Positions 1 through 11,177 of a DNA stretch of 64,000 nucleotides are shown here, piece after piece (position 1 is the first letter of the stretch; every line of letters begins with the position of its first letter). The notes beneath the pieces were generated by a model, which worked only from the letters and a program-made list of their open reading frames with translations, made no database searches and had not been told where the DNA came from. The stretch lies in contig NC_080671.1 of NCBI RefSeq assembly GCF_030247195.1, positions 31,799,543 through 31,863,542 on the forward strand, read 5' to 3'. The DNA is from Topomyia yanbarensis. Its lineage: Eukaryota > Arthropoda > Insecta > Diptera > Culicidae. The position numbers and the translations under genes were made by a program.

Positions 1-270
1 TGTTTGTTGAGGAACTTTCTTTACTTCCGAATTCATAATGTTATCTGCCACGAAAACGCTAGTTTTCTTGCCATAGGAACAGATTCCTTGCCAGATCAAA
101 ATTTTTTTTTCGCGAGCCTTCCCGTGAAAAATTTGAGCCACGGAACTCGCATGAAATCGGCTATCGCATAGGTTTTATCGTCAATCAAAACACATCCATC
201 GAGTATCGTCAGCACCTGGTCGGAGTTAACGGACCTGGAATTTGGCCATTGTTTGTTGCTTGAGACTTCG
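1..270 (-). pseudogene. Tc1/mariner-type transposase fragment, frameshifted, cut by window edge
   Basis: Two frames of the minus strand carry successive parts of a DDE transposase of the IS630-Tc1-mariner type. In an open frame ending at 96, the residues CVLIDDKTYAIADF (about 155-195) match the family pattern around the first catalytic aspartate. In a second frame below about 95, WQGICSYGKKTSVFVADN matches the segment that follows it in the family. The two are out of frame and closer together than in an intact enzyme, so there is a frameshift and probably a deletion. The open frame extends up to 536 on the minus strand, but its first hundred or so residues, including a CKVCKHQ motif, resemble nothing I know. 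The second aspartate and the last acidic residue would lie left of the window. Non-functional in this form. Confidence 0.7.
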
Positions 271-756
271 TATGGGTTGTTTACGTGCTCGATAATATTT
301 GGATCCTTTTCGGATTCTCCGCAAAGTACAGTGATTCTTTTTTGCCAAATCATATCCGAATGACCTTCAACAGCAATTGACGATATACGGTTCCATTCCA
401 AAGCTTGGTTTGCATTTTGATGCTTACATACTTTACAAAATTTCATCAAGATCGGAGCACAACTAAAGTCCCAGCTATTCATAACCTTTAAACCACTTAC
501 AGGCGGAAGTTGGTTAACGGAGTTCACTAGAACCATGCTTTTATTTAAAATAATGCAATCATTATTAGTAACTTTGAAAGATTCTGATTCAAGTTTTTCA
601 AATCCTTTTGTCGTGACTACGATTTACCTTTCAATACAGAGGTTCCTTTGAAAAATTTCAAAAGAAGCAGGAGGGAGGAAAAGTATTTGAACGTTAGCAA
701 CAACATTCATTATACTGAATAGAATTACTTTAGATTTCCACAAATCAGTTAGAAAA

Positions 757-975
757 ATGTCCACCAATTTTGTAATAAATTTCGAAGAATGTAGGACTTC
801 TATGAATAACTCAGAAGTTTTCGAAAGTGACGCGGATAATCCTAAATTTGATAAACTATCAAATTTTAGGAAAAGCCATCGATATAATGCACCTAAAAGA
901 CCTAATCGAAAATTGAGGAGTTATGTAAGTGCCGCATGCATTTTTGTGCTCAGCGCTTCATTCAGCGTTCGCTAA
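757..975 (+). CDS. Weak candidate exon, unknown protein
   Basis: A short open frame starts at an ATG preceded by purines (gaaaaatgtcc). The encoded residues are polar, and rich in Asn, Ser and Lys (MSTNFVINFEECRTSMNN at the start). A good donor sequence (GTAAGT) lies at 921, so a real exon could end at 920. The minimal arthropod initiator TCAGTT lies at 744-749, very close to the ATG. I recognise no domain. It could equally be a chance open frame. It lies upstream of another short open frame at 1096 with a membrane segment, but no acceptor joins them convincingly. Confidence 0.18.
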   Translation: MSTNFVINFEECRTSMNNSEVFESDADNPKFDKLSNFRKSHRYNAPKRPNRKLRSYVSAACIFVLSASFSVR

Positions 976-1095
976 TCGAATGAGAAGCATGTGGATGCAC
1001 GGTCAGACGGTGCGATAAGCAGACGGCAATCAGACTTTACGTAGCCCATATATCATTGCGTATATTATTTTTGTTGATTTGCCTGATTCTACATT

Positions 1096-1338
1096 ATGAT
1101 GGATCGTTTTGAAACGAATGCGATTTCCATTCTCAATAACAACAGCAAAATCAAACATATTACATTAGTAAGAGAATTAAGATATTTGTCGAAAATAAAT
1201 TGGGTTGTATTATTTGGCAGTGGTCTGCTATTTTTGTCCGCGTCCCTTATAACTTTTTTATGCCTAGCGCCACATTTAATTGGCAAGGAACTGGAAGGTG
1301 TGAACTACTTTAGTACTCAAGAAAGAGCAAGGAGTTGA
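1096..1338 (+). CDS. Possible membrane-protein exon broken by an inverted-repeat element
   Basis: An 80-codon open frame starts with two ATG codons. Residues about 36-63 form one hydrophobic stretch (starting WVVLFGSGLLFLSASLITFL), as expected of a membrane-spanning helix. An in-frame TGA at 1084-1086 closes the frame upstream, so 1096 would be the true start. From about 1316 the sequence enters one arm of a long inverted repeat, so the last seven or so codons are repeat-derived. If this was a gene, it is interrupted there. I cannot assign a family. Confidence 0.2.
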   Translation: MMDRFETNAISILNNNSKIKHITLVRELRYLSKINWVVLFGSGLLFLSASLITFLCLAPHLIGKELEGVNYFSTQERARS

Positions 1339-1655
1339 AGGAAGAAAGTTTAGAAAAGTGAAAAATAGGGTCATGTGACCATGACTTAACCCTTTGTCTT
1401 CTACCGCATGAGTCAGGATATTTCGGCATATATGAATGCGAATCGAAACCGACAGCATAAGTCACTAAGTGATTTTACGCTTATCCAGGCATACCGCAGA
1501 CTCAGGTGATTTGCATTTAAAAATGCCAAAATATCCTGACTCCTGCGGTAGCAGACAAAGGGTTAAGTGGTCGAAAAACTATCTTGCGCATGTTACCCTA
1601 TTCAACGCTTTTCTTAAACATTCTTCTTTCGACTCCTTGCTCTTCCTTGAGTAGG
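1316..1655. repeat. Long imperfect inverted repeat (hairpin) with a MITE in its loop
   Basis: Bases 1316-1378 (starting CTCAAGAAAGAGCAAGGAGT) are the imperfect reverse complement of 1590-1655, giving arms of about 60 bp. The loop contains a separate TTAA-flanked inverted-repeat element (1390-1562). The structure looks like a foldback element later hit by a piggyBac-type MITE. No clean target duplication was seen around the outer arms. Confidence 0.75.
1390..1562. mobile_element. piggyBac-type MITE, 173 bp, TTAA target duplication
   Basis: The element begins CCCTTTGTCTTCTACCGCAT and ends with its near-perfect reverse complement; the arms reach about 1429 and 1522. TTAA lies directly outside both ends (1386-1389 and 1563-1566). 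A TTAA duplication with a CCC start is the hallmark of the piggyBac superfamily. At 173 bp it has no room for a transposase and must be non-autonomous. Confidence 0.8.
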
Positions 1656-2585
1656 GGAGAGAGGGTAACAGTGGATCAGCAGGAACTATGAAACATTCGC
1701 AATAAAATCATAATGCATGATCATAATCATTTCATTCCCTCATGTTTCACGATTTCTAATTCTTTACACGTGTTGCTATATTTTGGAAGAGATTTGATAA
1801 CTCTATCTCTTTTAATGGATATTTGTTTGTTTTGTGATAGCCATAGTAAATTTGCAATGAATAACATTATTCCATCTTTATGAGTTACCATTCATTGAAT
1901 AAATGTTTAGTCTATTGCTATTTATAGCAAATTTTATGCTCAACATTTGCCGCGAACAAAGTTTTTTGGTAACTTTTCATGGTTCTGTGTGATTTCACAA
2001 TTTTCATGAATAGACCCATTGGGTAAATGTGGAACGATGGCGTATGAGGAACAGTGATTTTTTTTGTTTTTGTGGTCTGTCTCAAAATGTGAATGGGTTC
2101 CGATTTTCCACAGTAAATACTACTCATATAGTGCAAAATTAGTAAATTTGGGCAAGATTTGTAGAAATTGTCTCTTATTTCAGGATTGCAGCTAATATGC
2201 ATATATGGTGGTTCGATGTTACACGATGATATAGTGGATTCTTTCGTAAACAAACGATTTTCGCCTCAATATAACTTTACTTCAAAACGTTAGGATCATT
2301 CTTCGTCAAAACAAAAAAATAAAATTTATAAGTAGAATATTTCACTATAGACGACATCGTGTTTCATAGTTCCTACCCATGGGGCACACTGATGCATTTT
2401 ACCACGGACTGTTTATTATCCAAAAAATGTTATTTCCCGTGAATTTTACCAGCTGGAAAAAATATATGAATTAGTTAACAACAGAGTGGCACTATGTATC
2501 ACTTTTGGTTACACAAATAACAAGTATTATCATCAAAATTAAATTGTAGAAAAAATGTGTTTCATTGTTACCCTCTCTCCCCTAC
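1651..2585. mobile_element. Inverted-repeat element, about 0.93 kb, probable TA-type MITE
   Basis: The bases GTAGGGGAGAGAGGGTAAC (1651-1669) recur exactly as reverse complement at 2567-2585. A TA dinucleotide at each edge could be the target duplication, which would leave a terminal repeat starting GGGGAGAGAGGG. A second inverted pair lies inside (AGGAACTATGAAAC near 1680 against 2361-2374). No coding frame inside resembles a transposase. It abuts the hairpin that ends at 1655, so insertions are stacked here. Confidence 0.65.
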
Positions 2586-2587
2586 TG

Positions 2588-3055
2588 TGGCTCTTAATAT
2601 TGAAAAACATTCCCCACCTTCCAGGTTAATTTAGTTAATTTAGTTTCGTTACAACATAAAAAAGAAAAATTGACTCACTCTTAGTCGGTAATAAAAATGG
2701 AAAAACCTGTTTTAATCCACCTAGCGGTGCAATTGTGCCTTTCTCTATCATGAACACGAGAATTATATTCATTAAAAGCTTTTAAATCCATATATTACAT
2801 TTTATTATTATACATCACATGACAACTATATACAGGAAGAGAAATCATTATTCGAGTTCTAAAATTTTGTAAAAGAAAAAACAGCCACGGCAATATTGAA
2901 CTGAAAAAGGTCCGAAATCGGCAAAGTCCCAAAAAGTCGATTCTCATAAAAAAACATTTTTTCGTGATAACATAAAATCTCGACGTTTCATGCATTTTAA
3001 AGATGCTTGGCATCAAAAATACGAACTCGATTTCTGAAATTTCATGGGGTCCCCC
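2588..3055. other. No gene or repeat recognised
   Basis: AT-rich sequence with short open frames only on either strand. I see no domain, terminal repeat or RNA gene in it. Confidence 0.5.
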
Positions 3056-3059
3056 CCAT

Positions 3060-3710
3060 GAAAAAAATTTGAGTTCCGGCTTATATGGGAATTCTATATT
3101 TCCGGAACCATACAAGCGATCCGTGCGAAATTTTATAGACATCTGTGGGGATAATATAGCTATGATTTTGGACTAAGTTTATGAAAATCGGCCCAACCAT
3201 TTCCGAGAAACTGATATAAGTTTGCTAGTTTTGAAAGATGGCCGCTTTTCCAGGGCACTTCCGGAACCGTCTATGGTGGTCAATGTAGTCAACGAAAATT
3301 TGTTTGGCCGTCGGTGACCTAGAACAGCAAATTTAAGTTGTTTGAGAGACATTTTAGCGAAATTTTTACCTTTTTTGCTTTCATCGGAGTATCGGTTTGA
3401 ATCACAATTTGCTATGTGATCGCACGCCACAACTAGTAACTCCGAAACCGGATGTCGGATCGGGATAAAATTTAATAGCCATTTACGGGGACGCAACATC
3501 TTTCATTTGAGTTGGTTGATTCGGGCTAGCCATCTCCGAGAAACCGATGTGACAGTTATTCTGAATTTGGATACTTCCGCCGGGGCTTCCGGAACCGATT
3601 ATGGTGGCCAATGTGACCAAAGAGACTTTGAATGGCTGTTAGTGACCTAGTACTACAAATCGAAGCAGTTGTAGTCATATTTTGGAAAAATTTTCACCAT
3701 TATACATTCG
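3060..3710. repeat. Two diverged tandem copies of a repeat of about 330 bp
   Basis: Several landmarks recur about 330 bp apart. CTTCCGGAACCG with TATGGTGG and CAATGTG-like bases is at about 3258 and 3588. The phrase around TCCGAGAAAC is at about 3206 and 3536. GTGACCTAG is at about 3323 and 3650. The copies differ at many sites. I think similar phrases are widespread in mosquito genomes, but that is from memory and not checked. The open frames crossing it are not protein-like. Confidence 0.65.
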
Positions 3711-3754
3711 TTGCAGAATTTATTAAAATCGACATTTTCTGCGTGATGGCATTG

Positions 3755-3935
3755 TAAGGGAGCACGTATCCGCCGGCCAATCGAGCTGACATTTCTTTAG
3801 ACTGAGCAAAATAATTTCTTTGTTTAGTGTTTAATTGATCAACTAGGAAACTAATCCACTGGGTATTTAATGCGCCTGGGGAATACGCATGGTCTTGTCT
3901 TAGTGAATGATGACTTTTAGAATTAGAATTAATAT
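3755..3935 (-). repeat. Dispersed repeat family A, copy 1 (minus)
   Basis: Read on the minus strand it runs from the CACTAAGACAAGACCATGCG region through GATTAGTTTCCTAGTTGATC to ATGTCAGCTCGATTGGC. The same order of phrases occurs on the plus strand at 18,905, 30,925/31,655, 32,505 and 39,795. I see no tRNA boxes, terminal inverted repeats or coding capacity, so the class is unknown. Confidence 0.75.
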
Positions 3936-3994
3936 ATTGTCTTCGAATTAATAAATTTTCGTACTGAAGACTGAAATACTATACTAACTTAAAC

Positions 3995-4890
3995 CTATTT
4001 TCCATTGAACATTTCTCTACTTAAGTTAAAGTCAAAATGATGAAAAACGCTATTGAAGAGCTGACAACAAACATCTACCGGGTTATTCTGGCCGTACTGC
4101 GTGCGATGAGTAGAGCGCCGAAAGAAGTCCATTCTCCGCAGAGACCTACCAGGAACGTTGAATTCCAGCTTAGCGAGAAGCAGAGGGCAGTCAATGTTGT
4201 CAGCGAGAAGATCGAACACAAAAAGTCGCTGCAGAAAAACTTTCCTGTTTCGTAGCGTAGGCAGGTTGATAAGAGCACAACGATGCTCATAGGTTCAAAT
4301 CGATTTCGCCAGGGAAGCCGTCTAAGGGCATACCGGACGAAGCTCTTTTGCACCCGTTCTATGCGATTAATGTGTACGGTGTGATACGGGGCCCAAACGA
4401 TAACTCCATACTCTAGAATGCTGCGTACCAGACTGATGTACAGTGCCTTCAGGCAGTAGACGTCGTTGAGATCTTGGGTGTTTCGTTTGATGAGTCCTAG
4501 TACTGCATAGGCTTTAGCAGTTACTGCATTGAAGTGTTCGATGAAACGTAGCTTACGATCAAGTATAACACCAAGGTCCTTGATTGATGAAACTCGTTTT
4601 ACTGGGGCAGCGCTCACTGCATACTCAAACGTAATTGGCGAGAGTATTCGTGTGAATGTGATTATGTTGCATTTCTGAATGTTTATAGTCATTCCGTTTC
4701 TATCACACCAACTCATGATCCTATCTATGTCCATCTGAAGTGCACAACAATCTACCAGAGTTGTTATGATGCGATAAATTTTCAGATCATCTGCGTACAT
4801 CACCTTACACGTTGTTAATTCGCTGCAAATGTCATTCACAAAGAGCACGAAGAGAAGAGGTCCAAGGTAACTAATTGAGGTACAAAGCGA
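3995..4890 (-). pseudogene. Non-LTR retrotransposon reverse transcriptase fragment (Jockey/CR1-like), frameshifted
   Basis: The minus strand encodes the C-terminal half of a LINE reverse transcriptase. It starts at a LGPLLFVLFVND motif (about 4830-4870). The catalytic box VMYADDLKIYR follows at about 4775-4805. Then come the typical KDLGVILD motif and the thumb region with LYISLVRSILEYG. Near 4290 the frame shifts by one base, and the family-like sequence continues in another frame (FDLLADNIDCPLL) to a stop at 3995. The 5' part of the protein is absent: upstream of about 4876 the sequence belongs to an unrelated repeat. In life this domain copied element RNA at nicked chromosomal DNA. This copy is dead through 5' truncation and the frameshift. 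The clade is given by overall look only. Confidence 0.88.
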
Positions 4891-5170
4891 GCATTTCAAA
4901 ATTAAACGATAAATCTATCATAAATTCTCGGCAGCCGGCTGCCCAGAGCAATAAACTCATCAAGTTAAATCCAGATTTGCACAACTCTACTCTATCCTAC
5001 TAACAAAAACTCCATAACGTTTGTTACACTAACATTCCTTCCCTTCCCCGATGATTGTAAAGACGTGGCCGGCGTCGTTATGGGCATTTCAAAGTATAGA
5101 AACGTGCACATTGAGAATGGATAGCTACTTCCAGGTCCCACTAGATGATTCTCTGTGCAATTTCAGTTGT
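4880..5170 (-). repeat. Dispersed repeat family B, copy 1 (minus)
   Basis: Read on the minus strand, this matches the plus strand at 38,999-39,345. Shared phrases are TTGCACAGAGAATC, AGCTATCCATTCTCAATGTG, CGCCGGCCACGTC, TTGCTCTGGGCAGC and GATAGATTTATCG. The class is unknown; a fragment of an LTR or an untranslated region of an element is possible. It adjoins the truncated 5' side of the reverse transcriptase fragment. Confidence 0.75.
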
Positions 5171-5279
5171 TCTGGTCAATCACGGAGTAGCAACTACGAA
5201 TTTTACGGTCATCATGCTCATATTATGTTTCTCATTTACTTTTGGTTGTACCTTTATTTCGTCTCTTAAAAAGAAATAA

Positions 5280-8040
5280 ATTTGAAATAAAGATTTCGAC
5301 GATCAACAATGCCTTTAAATTTTATCACGTAACCGAAACGTAATCGCTTCGGAAAAGTTTCGATTTCCACCAATGCCTACTAGCAGTGAAATAATCGCAT
5401 AATCTCCTTTTGTTTTCACCTAGCGTCACAATAGACCATAGATCCATTTTGCAAACGAGTTCACACTGCGTTTCGATTCCAAATGCTTCACTTTCATTGC
5501 AGTGTCCACTTTCAGTCCATTAAATCCTCATAACGTCAAGGCAACAGCCTAGAAACAGCAACTAAAAAACCAACCGTAGCATGACTGGAACGTAGCTAGT
5601 TTGTCGTATCTCCCGTACACCCAAAACAGACCCTCAATTGAGCTAACCGAACGTGCAAATCGCCTCCTCCACCCGTATTTTGGTTTTCATTTTCACCCAG
5701 TCACGCGTACATAATTTCTCGGCTGTCTATAGGTGACGATAATAATCAAAGCAGGCGAGTGGATTTTTTTTTCTCTGGTAGGTACTCCATCCTAACAAGA
5801 TTGTTTCCCCTATTCCCCTGTTCCGGTCCGAAACTTTTACCACTTGCTAAACATAGAAAACACTTAACACGCACGCCGGCGAAACTTTCTGATTGATCAT
5901 GGCGTCGATCGTCGAAGGACCGGCTTGATCTATGAGCTTTCACGGTGTCCGAAGATTGTTGCGAAACTGGTCCACAGCGCTGGCAGATAAGGATCTTCGG
6001 CGGTCGGGAACAGGGAGCAAAAGTATTCACAGTGTTGTTCAGTATTGGGGATTTATGGTCGTGTTGTCGTGAACTGCGCGGCGAAAGATCGTGACCAGCG
6101 CCGGCATGTTGTCGTCGCTCTGATGCACTTCCAGTTTCATAACCAGAGCGCGCGAATCGCTCGAAACGGTTCAGATGACAAAGTCCGGCCGGCCAGGTTT
6201 AGGTTAGAGATGATGATGGTGATCGATATTCAAACTAACCATTATGGAATTGTGCAACTCGCGACGGTTGAAAGGTTAATCAATTCTTGCACAAGCTGAA
6301 AGAATGTTCAATAACGGCAGGGCGGCGTAGCGAGTGCGGGGGCCATCAATCAAAGATAGCCGCGACTTGATCAGAACAATGTTTACCAACTGGTTACCGG
6401 CTATGCGATAACGCAAACAGAGATTGATTTATTGTAAATAAGACATATCGAAATGAGGTCGTGCAATGTTTAGCTGCCACAAGCTCTGCAAACTGTTCAG
6501 CCATCACCCTCTTTGGTGGTTTCTTGCAGGGAGCCCAGCATGGTCTGAAGACCACCGAACAACAAATAACATGAGGCGTCTCTGCTGCATTAGCTAATCA
6601 TGGTCTTCTTTCATTTATCTGCTCGCGCACCTATCGCCGTCGTACCGCCACAAACGTCGGCTGGGCAGCAACAGGCAGGACCAGTGGTGAACCATGCAGT
6701 ATATGTTCATGTGTGTAATTATGACGGGGACGGTAATTGATGGTATTACCATTGGCTCGGCGAGGTTGCTCAACCAACCAACACACAGACTATTATGGCG
6801 GCGATTAGATGACCTTGCGGCAATGAAAAAAAAACCGTATCACCGCTGGGTCGTGGTTTGTGGTGAGTTCGAATAACTTGAGTACACGCAGAAAAAGCCG
6901 GTTCGTTGAATCGCAATTGCTTTGAATGAGATTTATGGGGATCGTAGCAGAATTAAATGTTAAGATTTGAGCCTTTTTAAATGTACGAATAATTCCTGTC
7001 TTCGTAACTTAACACCCAAATCAATTCACGAGTTTGGAGCGCATTTTTGCAGTGTATCATTATGGAAAGAAACAACACACCTCTGGTGGTCATCATAATT
7101 ACGCATAATTGAATAAAAAGCGTTATTGGCATTTAATGTAAATAGTGCTATGCGGAAGAAAAAAAGAACGATTGCTCTCATTACACATGCAAAGTAGTAC
7201 TGCAAGCAGCCCTTAGGAAGCTACAATCTCTACTTTTATTTACCCTCAAGCTTAAAATGTAAATATGCATTTGCGGAATGTTGTGACTTGGAGAGAAATT
7301 GTTACCGCAATAGTTGCCGTAAATTCAAACCACAAGCGAAGTTATTAAGACATTAACTTTGAATTGTTTTTATGTCAGGAAACCAAACGACTGTGATTGA
7401 TGTAGGATTTAATTTTTGAAAAAAAAATCTTTGAAGACATTGAAAGTTCTCAAATAAAATCATAGATATAGGTAGAGATTTGAATTTGAAATTACGTTCT
7501 ATTGATTTTTAAACACGATCCGATTCGGATGGTTTCAAAAATATAATTTTTGGAAGAACATTTACTATAATTCACAAATCATATTTATTATATAATAAAT
7601 ATGCTTCCGCTGAATTAGTAGAATTCCTGAATATCTACTACGTATTATTTTGGGTTCATTTTTGGAAAGAATCCTTCAGAGATCATGCTAGAATGAGAAA
7701 TAGCCAAACATATTGAAAATTATACCCTACAATCTTCGATTCCAAAGAAATATTTCACGTTTATTCTGTAAGTCAAACTTAGCCTTTTAATATGTGATCT
7801 GATCATTTTGACGCAAGAGTAATTTTTAATAAAAAAGATGACAACATGCAACACGTCGCGACGTCTAGTATTACAACGTTAAAACCGAGATTGTCGTATA
7901 TATTGAAAACTATGTGATGCCAATCGACCTACACGATTTGGCTCCGCGTCCTAGCTCAGAATTCATTAAAAAATTTATGTCGAAATAGGGAGAAGTGGAA
8001 TCCGTCACGAATGACACTTGAAGAAACTTCTCCCAAGTAT
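5280..8040. other. Long stretch without a supported gene
   Basis: Short open frames only. The part from about 5,600 to 6,700 is less AT-rich and poor in recognisable repeats (for example around the GC-rich bases at 6,070-6,200), so it may be unique host DNA such as regulatory or untranslated sequence. The part from about 6,900 to 8,040 is very AT-rich. No domain, RNA gene or terminal repeat was found. Confidence 0.4.
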
Positions 8041-8045
8041 CCTCA

Positions 8046-8300
8046 ACGACGACGTCCGTGGTTGAGTGGTAAACATAATCGCTACTCACCCCAGTGGGTC
8101 TGGGTTCAATCCCAGCTGAGGCCGTTGAGATTGTTTGAGGTGAAAAATCTGTGGTCACGTCTTCCTTCGGAAGGAAAGTAAAGCTGTTGGTCCGGATCCA
8201 TGTATTGATGGGCCGATACCTACGTTCCAGATGATAGAATCACCGCTCTCGCGTCAGGGATTAGCACTCAGAGCGGACAGAGCCCAACGGAAAATAAATT
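8046..8300 (+). mobile_element. tRNA-derived SINE
   Basis: The head carries both parts of an internal RNA polymerase III promoter. An A-box-like GTGGTTGAGTGGTAA lies near 8,060 and a B-box GGGTTCAATCCC lies at about 8,102-8,113, spaced as in a tRNA. A tRNA-unrelated body follows, and an A-rich stretch (from about 8,285) may be the tail. There is no intact cloverleaf and no trailing CCA logic, so this is a SINE and not a working tRNA gene. It would depend on a LINE reverse transcriptase for movement. The 3' border is uncertain and no target duplication was found. Confidence 0.7.
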
Positions 8301-8309
8301 TAAAAAAAG

Positions 8310-9900
8310 AAAACTACAGAAAGCCACGTGTTAAAGCCACTAAAGAAGAAGCATCTACTACAATCAACACTAACAAACATACTTCGATATGCGCTGCTAA
8401 CCAAACAATATAGCCATAATCGGTCAATCAATAATCCCGATATCTTCAAACCATCGACCAGTACAGCTGGCGAAACAGTAAACCAGCAAGAAGATGGCTA
8501 TACCAGAGTCACTCAATAACACAATAAGCATCTAGCATACAACAACGAAAACCAAAACTGCTCTAACGAAGTCGACATGGACGTATATGAGATCCAGGGA
8601 GAGGGCAGACTCAACAATCAACAACCAGCAAATGAAGGACCGCCAAGAAAGAAGATTTAGACGCACAGTGGCTCGCACTGCGCCCAGAACAGAAGGCAGT
8701 AATAATTTCTTATATTTTGTAAAAACAAAATATTCACGCGTCAATTATGGTAAGGTTACGAGCCATTTCAAATAAACATAATTGAAAAGAGTACTTAATC
8801 AGTAGCTAACAGTCCGATTTTTCCGATAGCTGGACCCTATTTCAAAAAATGATACAGAACTTGTGTGTACGGTTTAAACGACTGAGAAACGATGTCCCGG
8901 AAACGACGTTCGGAATCATAGAATTGCGCGATAAGTCAGTAACTAGCACCATCTAGGGGCTAGTTTGACGATAAATCCAAACTAGCATCAGCAGAAATCT
9001 AAGCTGAAACCAACGAATACTAAACACAAACTGTCACACAACTTGTTTGAGCGCCTAAAGCACCAGACTGTTCCCGAGTGATGTCACAGGAATGAAGCAG
9101 AAGAGCTCTGTGTTACTGATGGTGAAAACGAACTCTTGTTTTCTGGCTAGAGAACCAAACCTTCTGGCGAAATGCAAATTCACACTAGTGAAAAAAATCG
9201 ATTAGCATAATTTGTTTGTAAAGGTACGATACCCTGTGTTACGAATTTACCTCAAGCTTCAAGTTCTGGTTTGCCGACAAAATCATAACGAAATATAAAC
9301 TTTTTCAGTTTGTTAACCAATCCCAATAATTTAGATTAATAAAATGGTGTTTAAATGACGCAATACCTAACGTCAAACAATCGAACTTTGTGTTTCGAAT
9401 TCGTCTCATCAGTAGCTAACAGACCCACTTAGCCAAAAATCCACTAATAGTTTCAATGAAAACAAGCGCAGGAAAAAACTATTTTGCACTGGAAATACCC
9501 AAATAAATTTCCGGAACTGACTCGAGGAATTTGCGTTTCTACCTAGCCACATCAATATCATGATAGATATAGCCGCCAGATCCAAAAACTACAAGGGGCA
9601 CGAACTGTTGACGTAGGACTATACTGCTTAATGTAAAATATTTATTTTCTTAGTACTTAGTGTGTGGGAAAAAAAACACCCGGACCGGTGAAGAAAAATC
9701 AAATTCTAGACAATATAATCACATCTCATGTATAGACCAAGCTTTCTAGTTGCTCTCAAACAGATCCTAAAAGTTCAAACACCCTTGGATAACCCTAAGT
9801 TTGTAGATGTGTTTCGATGCCACAGGATTGTAAAATGGTTAATATTACGTCATGAAAATTCAATTCTTCCGTGACATTTGTTTTTTTGCCTGCAAAATGC
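8310..9900. other. No supported gene
   Basis: AT-rich with scattered short frames. The phrase ATCAGTAGCTAACAG occurs twice (about 8,799 and 9,407), and TTGACGTAGGACTAT at about 9,608 also occurs near 27,924. This suggests pieces of dispersed elements. Nothing can be named. Confidence 0.4.
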
Positions 9901-9908
9901 CCTGTGTG

Positions 9909-10205
9909 CAGGGTTGCCACTATTTTTCAAAGAAAATCTGGCAGTTCAATTAAAAATATCTGGCAAAATCTGGCACTTGACAGCGACCTCATAGTCATCG
10001 AAATTTGGCATATATTTTAGTTTTCGTAGAATGTGCATCAATCGATTTTTGTAAAATTTGGGACATTTTTACCCAAATTTCCAAAATGTGTATGTAGCCG
10101 CTTCCAAAACTTAAAAATCTGGCAGAATGAGAGGTTTGTCTTTTTGCCTGGAAGCTGCCAAAACCTCTGGCTGTGCCAGATAAATCTGGCATAATGGCAT
10201 CCCTG
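9909..10205. mobile_element. hAT-type MITE, 297 bp, perfect 8-bp TSD
   Basis: The left end is CAGGGTTGCCACTAT and the right end is the imperfect reverse complement of CAGGGATGCCATTAT. The 8 bases CCTGTGTG lie directly outside both ends (9901-9908 and 10206-10213). An 8-bp duplication and a CAGGG start are the signature of hAT elements. The motif ATCTGGCA recurs at least five times near the two ends, as expected of subterminal transposase-binding motifs. There is no coding capacity, so it moved by a transposase supplied in trans. Confidence 0.88.
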
Positions 10206-10213
10206 CCTGTGTG

Positions 10214-11135
10214 TATGCGAAGCTCATGATTTGTTGGGATATTAGCATTGATCGGAAAAATGCTTTCCAACGCTGCGCATTGCATACATACAGGACATTA
10301 TGCAAGTCACCAGAAGCTGTTCATTTTACCACCGCCACATGTTCAATTTATCCACTTGCTATAAACATGTCTCATTTTTGGACATGTTTAGAAATCAAGA
10401 ATCATGTTTGAAAAAATGTGTTTATGACGAAGTATTTTTACCAGATATGTACAAAACAAGTCTAACAAGAAACATATAAGGTGATTGTAATATCTCATTC
10501 ACTTATTAGTTAGAAAGTAATGACTTTGCTTAACGTGTTCATTTTACCGCCAGTTCCCCTACCTACCAACACATTCGCCCCAAACATTGAACCCAAGCGC
10601 ACAATGCAAAATGAGTCAACGCTGATGATGATGGGTAGAGCGAAAGAGACAATTAGTACCACCACGACACTATTAGTGCATTTCACCAAAATTCAACGCG
10701 GCCATTCCCGATTGAAAGGAACGGCCGCGCTTAGCCCATCTGTCATAATATCGTGATTTAGCATAGCGAAGGGCTGAATGATAACACATTTTGTTCCAAA
10801 AAACAGCCCTGCGTTATGCAACACTTTGTGCAGGTTGATTATACCAGTTGCAAGTGGGGCCAAATTCACCAAGTTCCGTAAAATTCCTCTTAAATTACAG
10901 AATTGATAAAATTGCTTGGATGAGCTAAACTAATTAATCAAATCCTGTTTTAAAAACTGTCCTTGCGTTTAAACCAAAATTGGAAACTTATTACTACCAC
11001 TACATTACTTAATTTCAAGTGCAAATATCAAATACATGTGCTAGTTAAACCAAAAATTTACTGGCAACATTACAGCGGCATTTAGGAAGCAGTTGGAGCG
11101 GTCGCCTGTTGGACGACACAGTGTAGCGTCCCTCC
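10214..11135. other. No supported gene
   Basis: AT-rich; only short frames. No terminal repeats or protein motifs recognised. Confidence 0.4.
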
Positions 11136-11177
11136 ACAGCCAGTGTAACGGACTTGTAACTCAGCTACACTGGCTGT
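11136..11177. repeat. Perfect 12-bp hairpin
   Basis: ACAGCCAGTGTA (11136-11147) is followed 18 bases later by its exact reverse complement TACACTGGCTGT (11166-11177). Related pieces (ACAGTGTAG at about 11,119) lie next to it. It may be a scrap of an inverted-repeat element; its role is unknown. Confidence 0.6.

Noticed and set aside
8046..8120. tRNA gene
   Set aside because: A and B boxes are present but no intact cloverleaf can be formed; the SINE interpretation fits better.
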